From: Bacteroidota bacterium
GTDB taxonomy: Bacteria > Bacteroidota > Bacteroidia > Bacteroidales > DTGW01
Length of the DNA stretch: 64,000 bases
Assembly: GCA_029572965.1 (NCBI GenBank)
Contig: JAKPQD010000331.1
Coordinates: 61,044-125,043 of the forward strand
Direction of reading: 5' to 3'
Shown here: positions 1 through 9,014 of the stretch, piece after piece
Position numbering within the stretch: position 1 is the first letter of the stretch
Layout: each line of letters opens with the position of its first letter
Translations under genes and position numbers: made by a program
The notes under the pieces: generated by a model
The model's database searches: none
What the model saw: only the letters and a program-made list of their open reading frames with translations
What the model was told of the DNA's origin: nothing

Positions 1-853
1 CTGAAGTGAGTATAAATACAAACTGTGGGTTGTGGTTCATCCTGAAACGGGCCATAAATGACTCAAACAAACCGATTATAAATGCAAATAACACCTGGAT
101 GCCTAAAAATATTGGAATTGCAATGGTAAATGGCATGGAAGTAATGAAAAAGTTGGCAATCAGTGCTCCGTAAATGGCAAACTTCAGTTGTGCCGAGTAA
201 AGAATAAGGCCAAGGTCAAATCCACTGTTGTCCAAAATCATTACTTCGTGTATCATTGTAAGCTCAAGGTGTGTCTTTGGGTCATCTATTGGCATGCGAC
301 TGTTTTCAATCATTGCAATAAACATCAATACAAAAGCCGCCAATATGCCAATCATGTATGCATTTTCGCTTCTCAAATGCAGGTTGTTAAAGATGTCTGC
401 AAATGACGACTGGCCTGTAAACAAGGCAAAAGAGCCCATGAGAATAAAAAATGCAGGCTCTGTAAGCATTGAATATAGGGCTTCACGACTCGCCCCCATT
501 CCTTCAAAGCTGCTCCCGGTATCGAGCGAGGAGATTATCATCATAAACTTTCCCAGTGCAAGCACATAAGCAAACATCACAAAATCTCCCTGAAAAGACA
601 ATATTCCTTTTTCTCCGCCAAAAGGGACAAGCAATGCAGCCATTATCAATGATGCAAAGTAAATACTTGGCGCTATCTGAAATACAAAGCTCGTGGTTTT
701 GCTGTAAACAGCGCCTTTTCGCCACAATCGTACAATGTCCTTCATAGGCTGCAGTATTCCGGGGCCTTTACGTCCCGATGCCAGGCTCTTGGTTCGTATT
801 ATGACGCCCGAAAATACAATGCTTACCAGCACTATCAGGATGAAACTAATCAT
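1..853 (-). CDS. hyfC: HyfC/HycD-like membrane subunit of a group 4 hydrogenase-type complex (3' end outside window)
   Basis: Integral membrane subunit of the complex I subunit 1 (NuoH)/HycD/HyfC/EchB family, which links a hydrogenase-like peripheral arm to the proton- or sodium-pumping arm. I translated 284 codons from the ATG at 853. Family signatures are visible: SSFEGMGASREA after about residue 115, and ENSRMPIDDPKTHLELTM around residues 185-205, the acidic loop that lines the quinone/FeS interface in relatives. Several hydrophobic helices lie between them. The ATG overlaps the stop of the preceding HyfB-type gene by 4 bp (ATGA), so the two are translationally coupled. The remaining complex genes (hydrogenase large and small subunits or NuoC/D/B-like) should lie beyond base 1. 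Whether the complex makes H2 or is a Mrp/NDH-like relative cannot be told from this fragment. Confidence 0.85.
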   Translation of the reverse strand, partial: MISFILIVLVSIVFSGVIIRTKSLASGRKGPGILQPMKDIVRLWRKGAVYSKTTSFVFQIAPSIYFASLIMAALLVPFGGEKGILSFQGDFVMFAYVLALGKFMMIISSLDTGSSFEGMGASREALYSMLTEPAFFILMGSFALFTGQSSFADIFNNLHLRSENAYMIGILAAFVLMFIAMIENSRMPIDDPKTHLELTMIHEVMILDNSGFDLGLILYSAQLKFAIYGALIANFFITSMPFTIAIPIFLGIQVLFAFIIGLFESFMARFRMNHNPQFVFILTS

Positions 854-2895
854 AATGCTTTGGTTTTTAAAAAGTTCAACAAAGTGTCTATATTTTGGTT
901 TATTGATGTGTAAATCAGTATAATCATGATAAATACCAGGCCATAAAGCAGGTAAACCTGTATATTGCCGTTTTGCAGGAACGTAAACCTGTTTAATGCC
1001 AGCCTTAACAATTTTATAGGCTTATCAATCAGCCATATTTCAATGTAATCAAGTATATGCGTTGAATGTTCTATCTTTGAAGGATACAAACCCTTTGCAG
1101 CCTTCTTTTTCTTTATTGTTTTAAAAATAAACTCAGCTAACTTCCTATATTCTCTGATAAAAGAGCTGCCTGAATATTGCATGGCTACTGTTTCTCCGGT
1201 ATAACCGCATCCCCAGGTATGATCTTCTTTTTTGACTTTATTTACAACTATAGCTTTTCTGAGAATGATTACTGTTGCTATGATTAAGATAAAACAAATC
1301 GAGAACCACCCAATATGGGTAGCTTCGCGTAAATACGTTTCGATTTCAGGCTGATAAATGACAAATTGCGAGGTATGTACTTTCAATGATGAAATAAGAG
1401 AAAATAAGGTTTTGTTCAATAAAAATGGTGCAAATCCAATGATAGCAATTGCTATAGCTAATAAAAACAAGGGATATATCATATTTCCATTGTCTGTATT
1501 TTTGTATTCAAGCTTTGTTTCACGTTTATTGCCTAAAAATATTATTCCTGTTGCTTTGGTAAAGCACATCAATGCCAAACCGCCTATCAACGCCATGATG
1601 ATAATACCAAACAATGCCCAAAATGATAAGATAAAATAACCCCCTTGCAAGCCATTATACAACCCGACATACATCATAAATTCGGATACAAAACCGTTAA
1701 ATGGAGGAATTCCGCATATTGCAATAGCTCCACTCATGAAAAGCATTGTGGTTTTTGGCAATTGTTTGTTCAATCCCCCTAAACGGTCAATATTCATAGT
1801 ATGGGCCGACTGATATATGTTTCCAGAACAAAAGAATAACAATGATTTAAAGAGTGCATGGTTCCAAACATGCAGTAATGCCCCGCTGAACCCTAATACA
1901 AAAAGCAAAGGCATGTTGTAGGCTATGCCAAGGCAGCCAATGCCTATACCAATGCCAATCAGACCTATATTTTCAATGCTATGATAGGCGAGCATCTTTT
2001 TAAGGTTGTGTTGTACTATGGCAAGCATAACACCATATAGCCCGGAAACCAATGAAAGAAATAAAATGATGTATCCTGTTATGCAAAAATCAGGATGCAC
2101 AATGAATAACATGCGAATAATGCCAAAAATACCAATTTTTATAACCACTCCGGACATAATTCCTGATATATGTGCAGGAGCAGCCGGGTGTGCAACCGGA
2201 AGCCATACATGAAACGGAAATATACCTGCCTTTATCCCAAATCCTATGAAAAATAACCCGTAAATTATAAGCTTGGTGCTGTTAGGTGCTGATAACATAT
2301 AGCTGGCCATAGCTTCAAAATCGTAAGAACCTGTATTAGCTTTTCCCCAAAGAAATGCGACAAAAAGCATTAGCAATCCTATATGTGACACGATAAAATA
2401 ATACATACCAGCTCGAAGTACTTCGCTTTTATGGCTTTCAAAAATTACCAATACGGTAATGCTTATGGTCATTATTTCCCAAACAAAAAGAAAAACTAAG
2501 CTGTTTTGTATAAGACAAATATCTATTAATGATATAAGACCAAGTATGAAAGCTGCATAGTGTAGTTTTGTTTCTGAAGTCCTTTCGGGGTAATGTTTTA
2601 AATATCCCTTACTATAAAAATAGCCTATAGTAAAAACGAAAGCAATAATACTTATAAACCAAGCTGAGAGATAATCAGCTTTTAGTGTTATCGGGCCTGT
2701 GATAATATTACCAGAATAAGTAAAAATTTGGGTACCGTTATAGAAAACCAATACAGATAAAGCAATAGAGAGAGAAAAGAGTAAACAAAAAACAACAGAT
2801 GTCATCATTTTATTAGCTTTTGAGCCCACCAAAGGGATGGCAACAACTGCTGCCAGTCCTATTATATTGAGTATTTCAAAGCCAGGTTTAATCAT
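850..2895 (-). CDS. hyfB: HyfB-type proton-antiporter-like membrane subunit (copy B, 681 aa)
   Basis: NuoL/M/N-Mrp family ion-pumping subunit. About 14 hydrophobic helices are followed by the HyfB/HycC-type C-terminal extension. Key pump residues are present: E140 in VWEIM (TM5 Glu), K222 in FGIKAGIFPFH (TM7 Lys), the HPAAPAHISGIMSG loop, K253, and the NHALFKSLLFF helix. GIPPFNGFVSEF and a C-terminal WGCGYTG motif match hydrogenase-4 subunit B rather than NuoL. It lies 15 bp downstream of a paralogue of similar length and overlaps the HyfC-type gene by 4 bp, so three membrane subunits form one operon. The assignment to a group 4 hydrogenase-like complex is inference; the family assignment is firm. 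Confidence 0.88.
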   Translation of the reverse strand: MIKPGFEILNIIGLAAVVAIPLVGSKANKMMTSVVFCLLFSLSIALSVLVFYNGTQIFTYSGNIITGPITLKADYLSAWFISIIAFVFTIGYFYSKGYLKHYPERTSETKLHYAAFILGLISLIDICLIQNSLVFLFVWEIMTISITVLVIFESHKSEVLRAGMYYFIVSHIGLLMLFVAFLWGKANTGSYDFEAMASYMLSAPNSTKLIIYGLFFIGFGIKAGIFPFHVWLPVAHPAAPAHISGIMSGVVIKIGIFGIIRMLFIVHPDFCITGYIILFLSLVSGLYGVMLAIVQHNLKKMLAYHSIENIGLIGIGIGIGCLGIAYNMPLLFVLGFSGALLHVWNHALFKSLLFFCSGNIYQSAHTMNIDRLGGLNKQLPKTTMLFMSGAIAICGIPPFNGFVSEFMMYVGLYNGLQGGYFILSFWALFGIIIMALIGGLALMCFTKATGIIFLGNKRETKLEYKNTDNGNMIYPLFLLAIAIAIIGFAPFLLNKTLFSLISSLKVHTSQFVIYQPEIETYLREATHIGWFSICFILIIATVIILRKAIVVNKVKKEDHTWGCGYTGETVAMQYSGSSFIREYRKLAEFIFKTIKKKKAAKGLYPSKIEHSTHILDYIEIWLIDKPIKLLRLALNRFTFLQNGNIQVYLLYGLVFIMIILIYTSINQNIDTLLNFLKTKAL

Positions 2896-2910
2896 TTCTT
2901 TTATTTTCCT

Positions 2911-4905
2911 TTATCTGATGATATTCCAGAATGATCCTATCAATATAATCAACAAAAATACTATTCCGTACAACAAATATAATTGAACTTGCCCGTTTTG
3001 TATGAACCTGAACAAAGAAATCATACGGTTAACCAAATTTGTAAAGGGTTCTATAATATACACATCAAAAATGTCATGGTAGCGTATGGAAAATTTCAAT
3101 TTTTGTATATAAATACCCTTTCTTTCTTTAGGTTCTAAAAGCTTTTGAGAAGGGATAATAGGTAAAAGTTTTGCCAATGTCTCGGAAAATGAGCGTCCTG
3201 TGTATTGTGTAGCTTTAGCCGGGCCGGTATATCCGCATCCCCATGTTTCGAAGGTTGTTTCTGGTAATTTTGAGGTTAAAGCCTGTCTTATGGCAAAAAC
3301 AAGCCCGATAATCAATATAAAACAAGCACTACATAGTGCTACATTGCTTAAAATATGAGGAGAACAAGCAGATATACTATTGGATATATTGTATATAGTG
3401 GATAGTTTGTTGGATGAGTCCGAAACTAATGAAATATAAAAGGAAGGAAAAAAAGCGATGCTCAACATAGCTGCAATAATGATAAATTGAGGCAATAGCA
3501 TTGCCCAGTTTACCTCTTTTGGTTGGTGTTCCAGTTTCTTGCGGGTATTACCGAGGAATATCAAACCAAAGTTTTTAGTAAATGTAAATATCGAGATGCC
3601 TCCTGATATGGCCAGTACAGCCATAGATAAAATAAAAAGCATTGAAATTTCTGTATTGCTGTAGCTCAACCCTGCAATCATTGATTTGTAAAGTACAAAT
3701 TTTGATACAAAACCGTTAAAAGGTGGAATACCGCATATTGCAATTCCCCCAATAAGAAATATTGCAGCTGTATAGGGCATAAATTTAATCAAACCGCCTA
3801 AATGTTCAATGTTTTTTGAGTGAGTCTGTCTGTAAACGCTTCCTGCGCTATAAAAAAGTAGTGTTTTAAATAACGAATGATTCAGAATATGCAATAAAGC
3901 TGCTGTAAAACCTAACCATGATATTAAATGTTCATTTATTCCTTTTCCAATTAATCCTATACCAATTCCAATGCCAATAATACCAATGTTTTCAATAGTA
4001 CAATAAGCTAACATCCGCTTAAAATCAGAGCGTAAACCAGCATTTGCTATGCCAAATAACGTGGTGACAAGGGACAAAACAAGTATGAAAGTGCCAATGG
4101 TCGTATATTCCATAGGGAGATATAATACCACCCTGATAATACCATAAATACCGAGCTTGACAAGTAAGCCTGACATCATCCCCGATATATGCGAAGGTGC
4201 AGCAGGGTGAGCTATGGGGAGCCAGGTGTGAAACGGGACAAAACCAGCCTTAATAGCAAAGCCCGCAAAGAAAAGCCCAAAAATAACAAGCACAATATGC
4301 TTATTGTTAAGGAGTGCTATATTGCTAAAGTCTGAACTTCCGGTATTTATAAATAACAGAATGAATGCACTAATTAAGAGTAGCACACCCACGTGCATTT
4401 GAACAAGATAGTTTAGTGCAGCCCTTATGCTAATTCGTTTTTGGTATTCAAACATTACCAATACCATCGATGTTAGCGACATTACTTCCCATGCTATTAA
4501 AAAACCAAAACCCTGCTGAAATACACAAACGCCAATCATGGAAAGATGAAATAACGGTAAAGTCATGTAATGTATCCATTTATTTGTTGGTAGTTGGTAA
4601 CTCTTCAGATAAAATATACCATAAATACTGCCTTGCAACACCCCAAAATTGATAATCAACACTAACCATGCCGAAAGTGAATCCAATTGAATATTTAAAG
4701 TGCCCAAATTATGCGGCAATAAAAACTTTTCAACTATTGGATAACCTGTTATTGCTGATAAAGAAGGAATAGAAGTGAGTATAATACCCGTTAGCAAAGT
4801 CAAAAATAATAGAATATCCTGGCCTTTATTACTTAACAGGCCGGTAAATAATGCATTAATTAATACAATGATAAAGCAAATAGCAATAATAGAAATAAGT
4901 TCCAT
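2911..4905 (-). CDS. hyfB: HyfB-type proton-antiporter-like membrane subunit (copy A, 664 aa)
   Basis: First gene of the operon and a paralogue of the next one. It has the same helix pattern and the same landmarks: E140 (AWEVMS), K219 (FAIKAGFVPFH), HPAAPSHISGMMSG, K250, NHSLFKTLLFY, and a C-terminal WGCGYTG block. One visible difference is GFVSKF, where copy B and most relatives have GFVSEF. Two consecutive antiporter-like subunits imply two potential ion channels per complex, as in Hyf/Mbh-type rather than Hyc-type enzymes. Transcription probably starts at the -7 box near 4964-4971. The start ATG at 4905 gives an immediate hydrophobic helix (MELISIIAICFIIVL), normal for this family. Confidence 0.88.
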   Translation of the reverse strand: MELISIIAICFIIVLINALFTGLLSNKGQDILLFLTLLTGIILTSIPSLSAITGYPIVEKFLLPHNLGTLNIQLDSLSAWLVLIINFGVLQGSIYGIFYLKSYQLPTNKWIHYMTLPLFHLSMIGVCVFQQGFGFLIAWEVMSLTSMVLVMFEYQKRISIRAALNYLVQMHVGVLLLISAFILLFINTGSSDFSNIALLNNKHIVLVIFGLFFAGFAIKAGFVPFHTWLPIAHPAAPSHISGMMSGLLVKLGIYGIIRVVLYLPMEYTTIGTFILVLSLVTTLFGIANAGLRSDFKRMLAYCTIENIGIIGIGIGIGLIGKGINEHLISWLGFTAALLHILNHSLFKTLLFYSAGSVYRQTHSKNIEHLGGLIKFMPYTAAIFLIGGIAICGIPPFNGFVSKFVLYKSMIAGLSYSNTEISMLFILSMAVLAISGGISIFTFTKNFGLIFLGNTRKKLEHQPKEVNWAMLLPQFIIIAAMLSIAFFPSFYISLVSDSSNKLSTIYNISNSISACSPHILSNVALCSACFILIIGLVFAIRQALTSKLPETTFETWGCGYTGPAKATQYTGRSFSETLAKLLPIIPSQKLLEPKERKGIYIQKLKFSIRYHDIFDVYIIEPFTNLVNRMISLFRFIQNGQVQLYLLYGIVFLLIILIGSFWNIIR

Positions 4906-4963
4906 TGGTCAATGTTCGAAATGTGACTTTTGTTATGAATTTCAAAAAATTGGTTAGAAGGGG

Positions 4964-4971
4964 CAAAATTA
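4964..4971 (-). promoter_or_regulatory. Candidate -7 promoter box for the hydrogenase-type operon
   Basis: On the minus strand this reads TAATTTTG, an exact match to the Bacteroidota -7 consensus TAnnTTTG. It lies about 60 nt before the start codon of the first HyfB-type gene. No clear TTTG -33 box is seen at the expected spacing. Confidence 0.45.
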
Positions 4972-5015
4972 GTCGTTATAATTTTTAAAAAGGCATCAAT
5001 TTTTATGAAACTTGT

Positions 5016-5046
5016 TAACTGTTATCGAAAAAATAATTAACAGTTA
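5016..5046. promoter_or_regulatory. Tandem palindromic sites TAAC(T/A)GTTA between hyfB and clpP
   Basis: TAACTGTTA (5016-5024) and TAACAGTTA (5038-5046) are each palindromic around one central base. They recur 22 bp apart, about two helical turns, and the flanks repeat too (TTAACWGTTAT). They lie about 45-80 bp upstream of the -7 box proposed for the hydrogenase-type operon, a typical activator position, and about 200 bp upstream of clpP. An operator role is inference. Confidence 0.4.
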
Positions 5047-5128
5047 TTGACTTTTATTAAGTTTAGTTATATATTTGAAAAGCTAATTCCAAAAAAGGTT
5101 TAGTAAATTTGGGTTAATTTAGGGTAGA

Positions 5129-5162
5129 GGCAGCTTATATGAAAATATGAGTTGCCTTTTTT
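5129..5162 (+). terminator. Strong rho-independent terminator upstream of clpP
   Basis: A 12-bp stem (5129-5140 with 5145-5156, two G-U pairs) carries a GAAA tetraloop and is followed by six T. It points rightwards, yet no plus-strand gene precedes it. A TAAATTTG box lies at 5104-5111. It may end a tiny transcript, act as an attenuator in a long clpP leader, or block antisense reading from the left. Confidence 0.6.
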
Positions 5163-5247
5163 ATTCAAAAAAATTATAAACTTTTTGTCAGAGAATATTG
5201 TTGAAAGATGAAAACGATTTCTAAAAAACATTTCTTTTGAAAAAACG

Positions 5248-5255
5248 TATATTTG
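5248..5255 (+). promoter_or_regulatory. -7 promoter box for clpP-clpX
   Basis: TATATTTG followed by C, an exact Bacteroidota -7 match, ends 27 bp before the clpP ATG at 5283. This placement also argues against any upstream TTG start, because that TTG is part of the box. Confidence 0.55.
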
Positions 5256-5282
5256 CACAGAATTTTAAAACCCAAAATAAAC

Positions 5283-5981
5283 ATGGATATTAAGCAAGAG
5301 TTTGAAAAATTTGCCAAAGGGAAAAAAGGCATCAGCAGTCTTACCATGCACCGCTTCGAGTCGATGTACAACAGTTATATATCGCCTACCATTATTGAGG
5401 AACGTCAGTTGAACATTGTTACAATGGACGTTTTTTCGCGTTTGATGATGGATCGTATCATTTTCCTTGGCTTGCCTATTGATGATTACGTGGCAAACAT
5501 CATTCAGGCCCAGTTGCTTTTTCTCGATTCAGTTGACAGCGGTAAAGATATCCAGATTTATTTCAACACTCCTGGAGGTGGAGTCTATGCTGGTCTTGGT
5601 ATTTACGATACAATGCAGTTTGTAAATAGCGATGTAGCTACTATTTGTACAGGTATGGCAGCTTCAATGGGTGCAGTATTGCTTACAGCCGGTACCAAAG
5701 GTAAACGTTCTGCCCTCAAACATTCGCGTATTATGATACATCAGCCTATGGGAGGCGCTCAGGGACAGGCTTCTGATATTGAAATCACTGCACGTGAGAT
5801 TCAAAAGTTGAAAAAAGAACTTTATGAGATATTGGCCGAGCATTCGGGCAATCCAATTAAGAAGATAGAAAAAGACTCAGACCGAGATTATTGGATGACA
5901 GCCCAGGAAGCCAAAGATTATGGGATGATAGATGAAGTACTGGAACGAAAAAAAATTAATACAGTAGATGAAGGATTCTAA
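5283..5981 (+). CDS. clpP: ATP-dependent Clp protease proteolytic subunit ClpP
   Basis: Serine peptidase that forms the tetradecameric barrel fed by ClpX. The 232-aa product aligns by eye with Bacteroidota ClpP throughout. The catalytic triad is visible: Ser128 in TGMAASMGA, His153 in [15 protein letters not shown], and Asp202 in DSDRDYWM. The substrate-binding loop reads [10 protein letters not shown] instead of the usual NSPGGS-type sequence, a mild variant. I chose ATG 5283 because an in-frame TTG at 5253 falls inside the promoter box. The gene overlaps clpX by 14 bp, so ClpXP is made from one message. The trigger factor gene (tig) that often precedes clpP is absent; a divergent hydrogenase-like operon sits there instead. 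Confidence 0.96.
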   Translation: MDIKQEFEKFAKGKKGISSLTMHRFESMYNSYISPTIIEERQLNIVTMDVFSRLMMDRIIFLGLPIDDYVANIIQAQLLFLDSVDSGKDIQIYFNTPGGGVYAGLGIYDTMQFVNSDVATICTGMAASMGAVLLTAGTKGKRSALKHSRIMIHQPMGGAQGQASDIEITAREIQKLKKELYEILAEHSGNPIKKIEKDSDRDYWMTAQEAKDYGMIDEVLERKKINTVDEGF

Positions 5982-7203
5982 AAACCACTGTTCATTTTGT
6001 GGCAGAAGTAAAAACGAAGTAAACCTGCTTATTACTGGTGCTGAAGCTCAAATATGCGATATTTGTGTTGGTCAGGCTGGTGAAATTCTTAGAGATGAAG
6101 TAAAAGGGCCTAAGTCAAAGTTTGATGTGTCAAAGGTAAAACTTTTGAAGCCTATTGAAATAAAAGCCTTTTTAGATCAATATGTTGTTGGGCAGGAAGA
6201 GGCTAAGAAGTTTTTGTCTGTTGCAGTTTACAATCATTACAAACGTCTCATACATGCAAATAAAAGAGTGGATAATGATGTAGAAATTGAAAAATCTAAT
6301 ATCCTTTTAGTTGGTCGTACAGGAACAGGCAAAACTTTGTTAGCCCGCACAATTGCCAAAATGTTGCATGTACCTTTTACTATTGTTGATGCTACGGTAC
6401 TTACCGAAGCCGGATATGTTGGTGAAGATGTAGAAAGTATCCTTTCTCGCTTGCTTCAGTCGGCAGACTACAATGTAGAAGCTGCTCAGCGTGGGATTGT
6501 TTTTATTGACGAAATAGATAAAATAGCCCGTAAAGGAGACAACCCATCCATAACCCGCGATGTTTCGGGCGAAGGGGTACAACAGGGATTATTGAAGTTA
6601 TTGGAAGGCAGTGTAGTTAATGTCCCACCTCAAGGTGGACGTAAACATCCCGAACAAAAGCTTATTGCTGTGGATACACGTAATATTTTGTTCATTTGTG
6701 GTGGTGCTTTTGAAGGTATTGAAAATAAAATTGCCCAACGCCTGAATACTAAGGTTGTTGGTTATACTGCTTCTGTCAAGAAGACCAGGCTGGATAAAAA
6801 TAATTTACTTCAATACGTTGCCCCTCAGGATTTAAGGGCTTTCGGTTTGATTCCTGAAATTGTAGGTCGTTTGCCTATTGTAACTTATTTAAATCCTTTA
6901 GATAAGGCCACTCTGCGACGTATTCTTACCGAACCTAAGGATGCTATTACCAAGCAGTATGTCAAACTTTTTGAAATGGACAATATAAAGCTCGTTTTTG
7001 ATGAAGAAGCATTGGATTATATTGTGGACAAGGCTGTAGAGTTTAAGCTTGGAGCCAGGGGCTTGCGTTCTATTTGCGAAGCTGTGATGATTGATGCTAT
7101 GTACGAAATGCCTTCTGAAGAACGTAAAGAATTGCATATTACCTTGGATTACGCCCGCAAAAATATTGAAAAGGCTAATTTGGGCGAGCTAAGGGCTGCA
7201 TAA
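5968..7203 (+). CDS. clpX: ATP-dependent Clp protease ATP-binding subunit ClpX
   Basis: AAA+ unfoldase that recognises substrates and threads them into ClpP. The N-terminal zinc-binding domain has Cys8, Cys11, Cys30 and Cys33 (CSFC...CDIC). Walker A is GRTGTGKT at about 116-123, and Walker B is [10 protein letters not shown] with D181 and E182. The sensor and arginine-finger regions and the C-terminal small domain follow, ending near residue 411, the usual length. The start ATG lies inside the end of clpP, 14 bp before that gene's stop ends, indicating coupled translation. The position-2 Pro common in GPTG is Arg here, a tolerated P-loop position. Confidence 0.97.
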   Translation: MKDSKNHCSFCGRSKNEVNLLITGAEAQICDICVGQAGEILRDEVKGPKSKFDVSKVKLLKPIEIKAFLDQYVVGQEEAKKFLSVAVYNHYKRLIHANKRVDNDVEIEKSNILLVGRTGTGKTLLARTIAKMLHVPFTIVDATVLTEAGYVGEDVESILSRLLQSADYNVEAAQRGIVFIDEIDKIARKGDNPSITRDVSGEGVQQGLLKLLEGSVVNVPPQGGRKHPEQKLIAVDTRNILFICGGAFEGIENKIAQRLNTKVVGYTASVKKTRLDKNNLLQYVAPQDLRAFGLIPEIVGRLPIVTYLNPLDKATLRRILTEPKDAITKQYVKLFEMDNIKLVFDEEALDYIVDKAVEFKLGARGLRSICEAVMIDAMYEMPSEERKELHITLDYARKNIEKANLGELRAA

Positions 7204-7214
7204 TCCTTTCATCA

Positions 7215-8117
7215 TTGGAAAAAACTTTTAAATATCAGGTATTTGGCCTCAATATTATAAGTGAAATTGAGCTGCCAATACCTGAAAAATCATTTGATAC
7301 TGCGCAAGTAGAGATTCGTTTTGGTGAAACACCTTTCACACTTGGTGGTGAAGCCAGGCGTGGTGTTGTATATGAAGCATTGCCCAATGCAGTGCTCATT
7401 AAAGTGTTTGATATTGCCAGGTTTCATATTGTCGATGGTTCTGCTATTATTGTTCAGCCTTTAGAAAAATATGATAACAAATCGGCAGTTGCATTTATCA
7501 TGGGTTCCGTATTTGCATCTTTGCTTTATCAGCGGGGTATCATGCCATTGCATGCCAGTGCACTGGAATATAAAGGGAAAATAATTGTTATATGCGGTGT
7601 GTCCGGGGCAGGCAAGTCAACACTTGCACTTGGTCTTGCTAAACAAGGATTTCGTATTATTTGCGATGATATTGTTCCGATTTATTTTCAAAATGGCTTA
7701 CCTATGGCAAGTTCCGGCTTTAATCAAAGCAAAATATGGAAAGATACTGCTGCTATAATGGATATCTCTGTTGAACCTCTTGTAAAAGTGAGAGAAGAGA
7801 TAGATAAGTTTTATTATGAGGCAGAAAATGTTTTGTTAACAAATGAGCCGTTATCTGTAAAGCATATTTTTATTCTTTCTGCAACCAATAAAGAAAATCT
7901 GGAAACAAAAAATATTGAAGGAAAAGATAAATTTTTGGTTTTACGAAATCATTTATTTCGCAAACAAATTGCATTCTCAATGGGTTTAGAAGCCAGGTTG
8001 TTTGGCAGCCTTGCAAAATTAGCTGCTTCAGTGCCTGTAACCAAAATTGAGCGGCCTACAAAAGGTTTTTCTTTAGAAATACCCCAAAACAGCATTCTTC
8101 AAATATTAGATTTGTAA
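7215..8117 (+). CDS. HPr-kinase-like (HprK C-domain) P-loop kinase, 300 aa
   Basis: Resembles the HPr(Ser) kinase/phosphatase fold, of the divergent kind found beside peptide-modification genes rather than the PTS regulator. An N-terminal domain of about 100 residues is followed by MPLHASALEYKGK, Walker A GVSGAGKST at about 128-136, and CDDIVP with the Asp pair at 151-152, matching the HprK catalytic layout (His113, P-loop, acidic pair). No PTS HPr gene is nearby. The best start is TTG at 7215, 11 bp after clpX; no in-frame ATG exists before residue 96. The sulfotransferase gene starts 3 bp after the stop, so the two are co-expressed. Related kinases phosphorylate serine in lasso-type peptides; a comparable role here is inference, since no precursor or cyclase gene is seen. 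Confidence 0.7.
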   Translation: MEKTFKYQVFGLNIISEIELPIPEKSFDTAQVEIRFGETPFTLGGEARRGVVYEALPNAVLIKVFDIARFHIVDGSAIIVQPLEKYDNKSAVAFIMGSVFASLLYQRGIMPLHASALEYKGKIIVICGVSGAGKSTLALGLAKQGFRIICDDIVPIYFQNGLPMASSGFNQSKIWKDTAAIMDISVEPLVKVREEIDKFYYEAENVLLTNEPLSVKHIFILSATNKENLETKNIEGKDKFLVLRNHLFRKQIAFSMGLEARLFGSLAKLAASVPVTKIERPTKGFSLEIPQNSILQILDL

Positions 8118-8120
8118 ACT

Positions 8121-8957
8121 ATGGGTAATATTAACTGGTTGGCATCTTATCCTAAGTCAGGCAATACCTGGATCAGAATTTTTCTGGCAAACCTGATGGC
8201 TAATAATGCGCAACCTGTTAATATCAATCAGCTACAGGATTTTTCTATTGCCAGTAACCGTGAGACATTTGATGAATTGTCGGGGTTATCATCTTCAGAC
8301 CTTACTTTGGAAGAGATTGAGCGTTTGCGCCCTCTTGTATATGAAATCCAATCTGACAATGCTACCGAAAAAATTTTTTTGAAAATTCATGATGCGTATA
8401 TTTATACTTGTGATGGTATCCCGCTTGTTTCAACAAGAGCAACAAATAAAGCGTTGTATATTATACGCAACCCTTTAGATGTGGCAGTTTCGTTTGCTCA
8501 TCATTTGGGTGCTACTCATGAAAAGGCGGTTGAAAATATGTGCAATGAACATTTTGCTTTTTGTAACAAAAATTTAAAGTTGCATAAACAATTAGAACAA
8601 AAGCTATTGTCTTGGGAAAAGCACGTTTTAAGTTGGACAAGTCAGCAAAATATTCCTGTTAAAGTTGTCCGTTATGAAGATTTGTTGCATTTTCCTGAAA
8701 TTACTTTTACTTCAATTGTTGAGTATTTTGAGCTGGATTATGGCAAAAGCCAGATTCTTTCTGCAATACAAAATAGCAGTTTTTCTGAGTTGAAGAAACA
8801 GGAGGAAACTCACGGATTTATCGAAAAATCACCACAGGCAAAATCATTTTTTCGTAAAGGAAAGGCCGGACTTGGCAAGGATGAGCTTGGCGCTGAATTA
8901 TCCAATAAAATCATTGCCAGTAATGAAAGGGTAATGCGGCAATTTGGGTATTTGTAG
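8121..8957 (+). CDS. PAPS-dependent sulfotransferase family protein, 278 aa
   Basis: Belongs to the sulfotransferase 1 family, which transfers sulfate from PAPS to hydroxyl or amine acceptors. Motifs in order: YPKSGNTWIR at 10-19 (5'-phosphosulfate loop), KIHDAY with His90 in the catalytic-base position, YIIRNPLDVAVSFAHH at about 113-128 (3'-phosphate binding, Arg116 and Ser124), and RKGKAG near 245, a degenerate form of the C-terminal RKGxxGDWK motif. It is cytosolic, with no signal peptide. It follows the HprK-like kinase by 3 bp, and a bidirectional terminator closes the unit. The acceptor is unknown; pairing with a kinase suggests a shared small-molecule or peptide substrate. Confidence 0.8.
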   Translation: MGNINWLASYPKSGNTWIRIFLANLMANNAQPVNINQLQDFSIASNRETFDELSGLSSSDLTLEEIERLRPLVYEIQSDNATEKIFLKIHDAYIYTCDGIPLVSTRATNKALYIIRNPLDVAVSFAHHLGATHEKAVENMCNEHFAFCNKNLKLHKQLEQKLLSWEKHVLSWTSQQNIPVKVVRYEDLLHFPEITFTSIVEYFELDYGKSQILSAIQNSSFSELKKQEETHGFIEKSPQAKSFFRKGKAGLGKDELGAELSNKIIASNERVMRQFGYL

Positions 8958-8964
8958 AATAAAA

Positions 8965-8990
8965 AAAGCCGGAACATTAGCCCCGGCTTT
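8965..8990. terminator. Bidirectional terminator between the sulfotransferase gene and tkt
   Basis: Perfect 8-bp stem AAAGCCGG/CCGGCTTT, with a T tract on the plus side and an A tract (T on the minus strand) on the other. It sits between two convergent genes. Confidence 0.8.
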
Positions 8991-9014
8991 TTTTATAGTC
9001 TTAATTTTTATAAC

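Noticed and set aside
7215..8957. Complete lasso-peptide cluster
   Set aside because: No precursor, cyclase or protease genes are present; only a kinase and a sulfotransferase can be shown.
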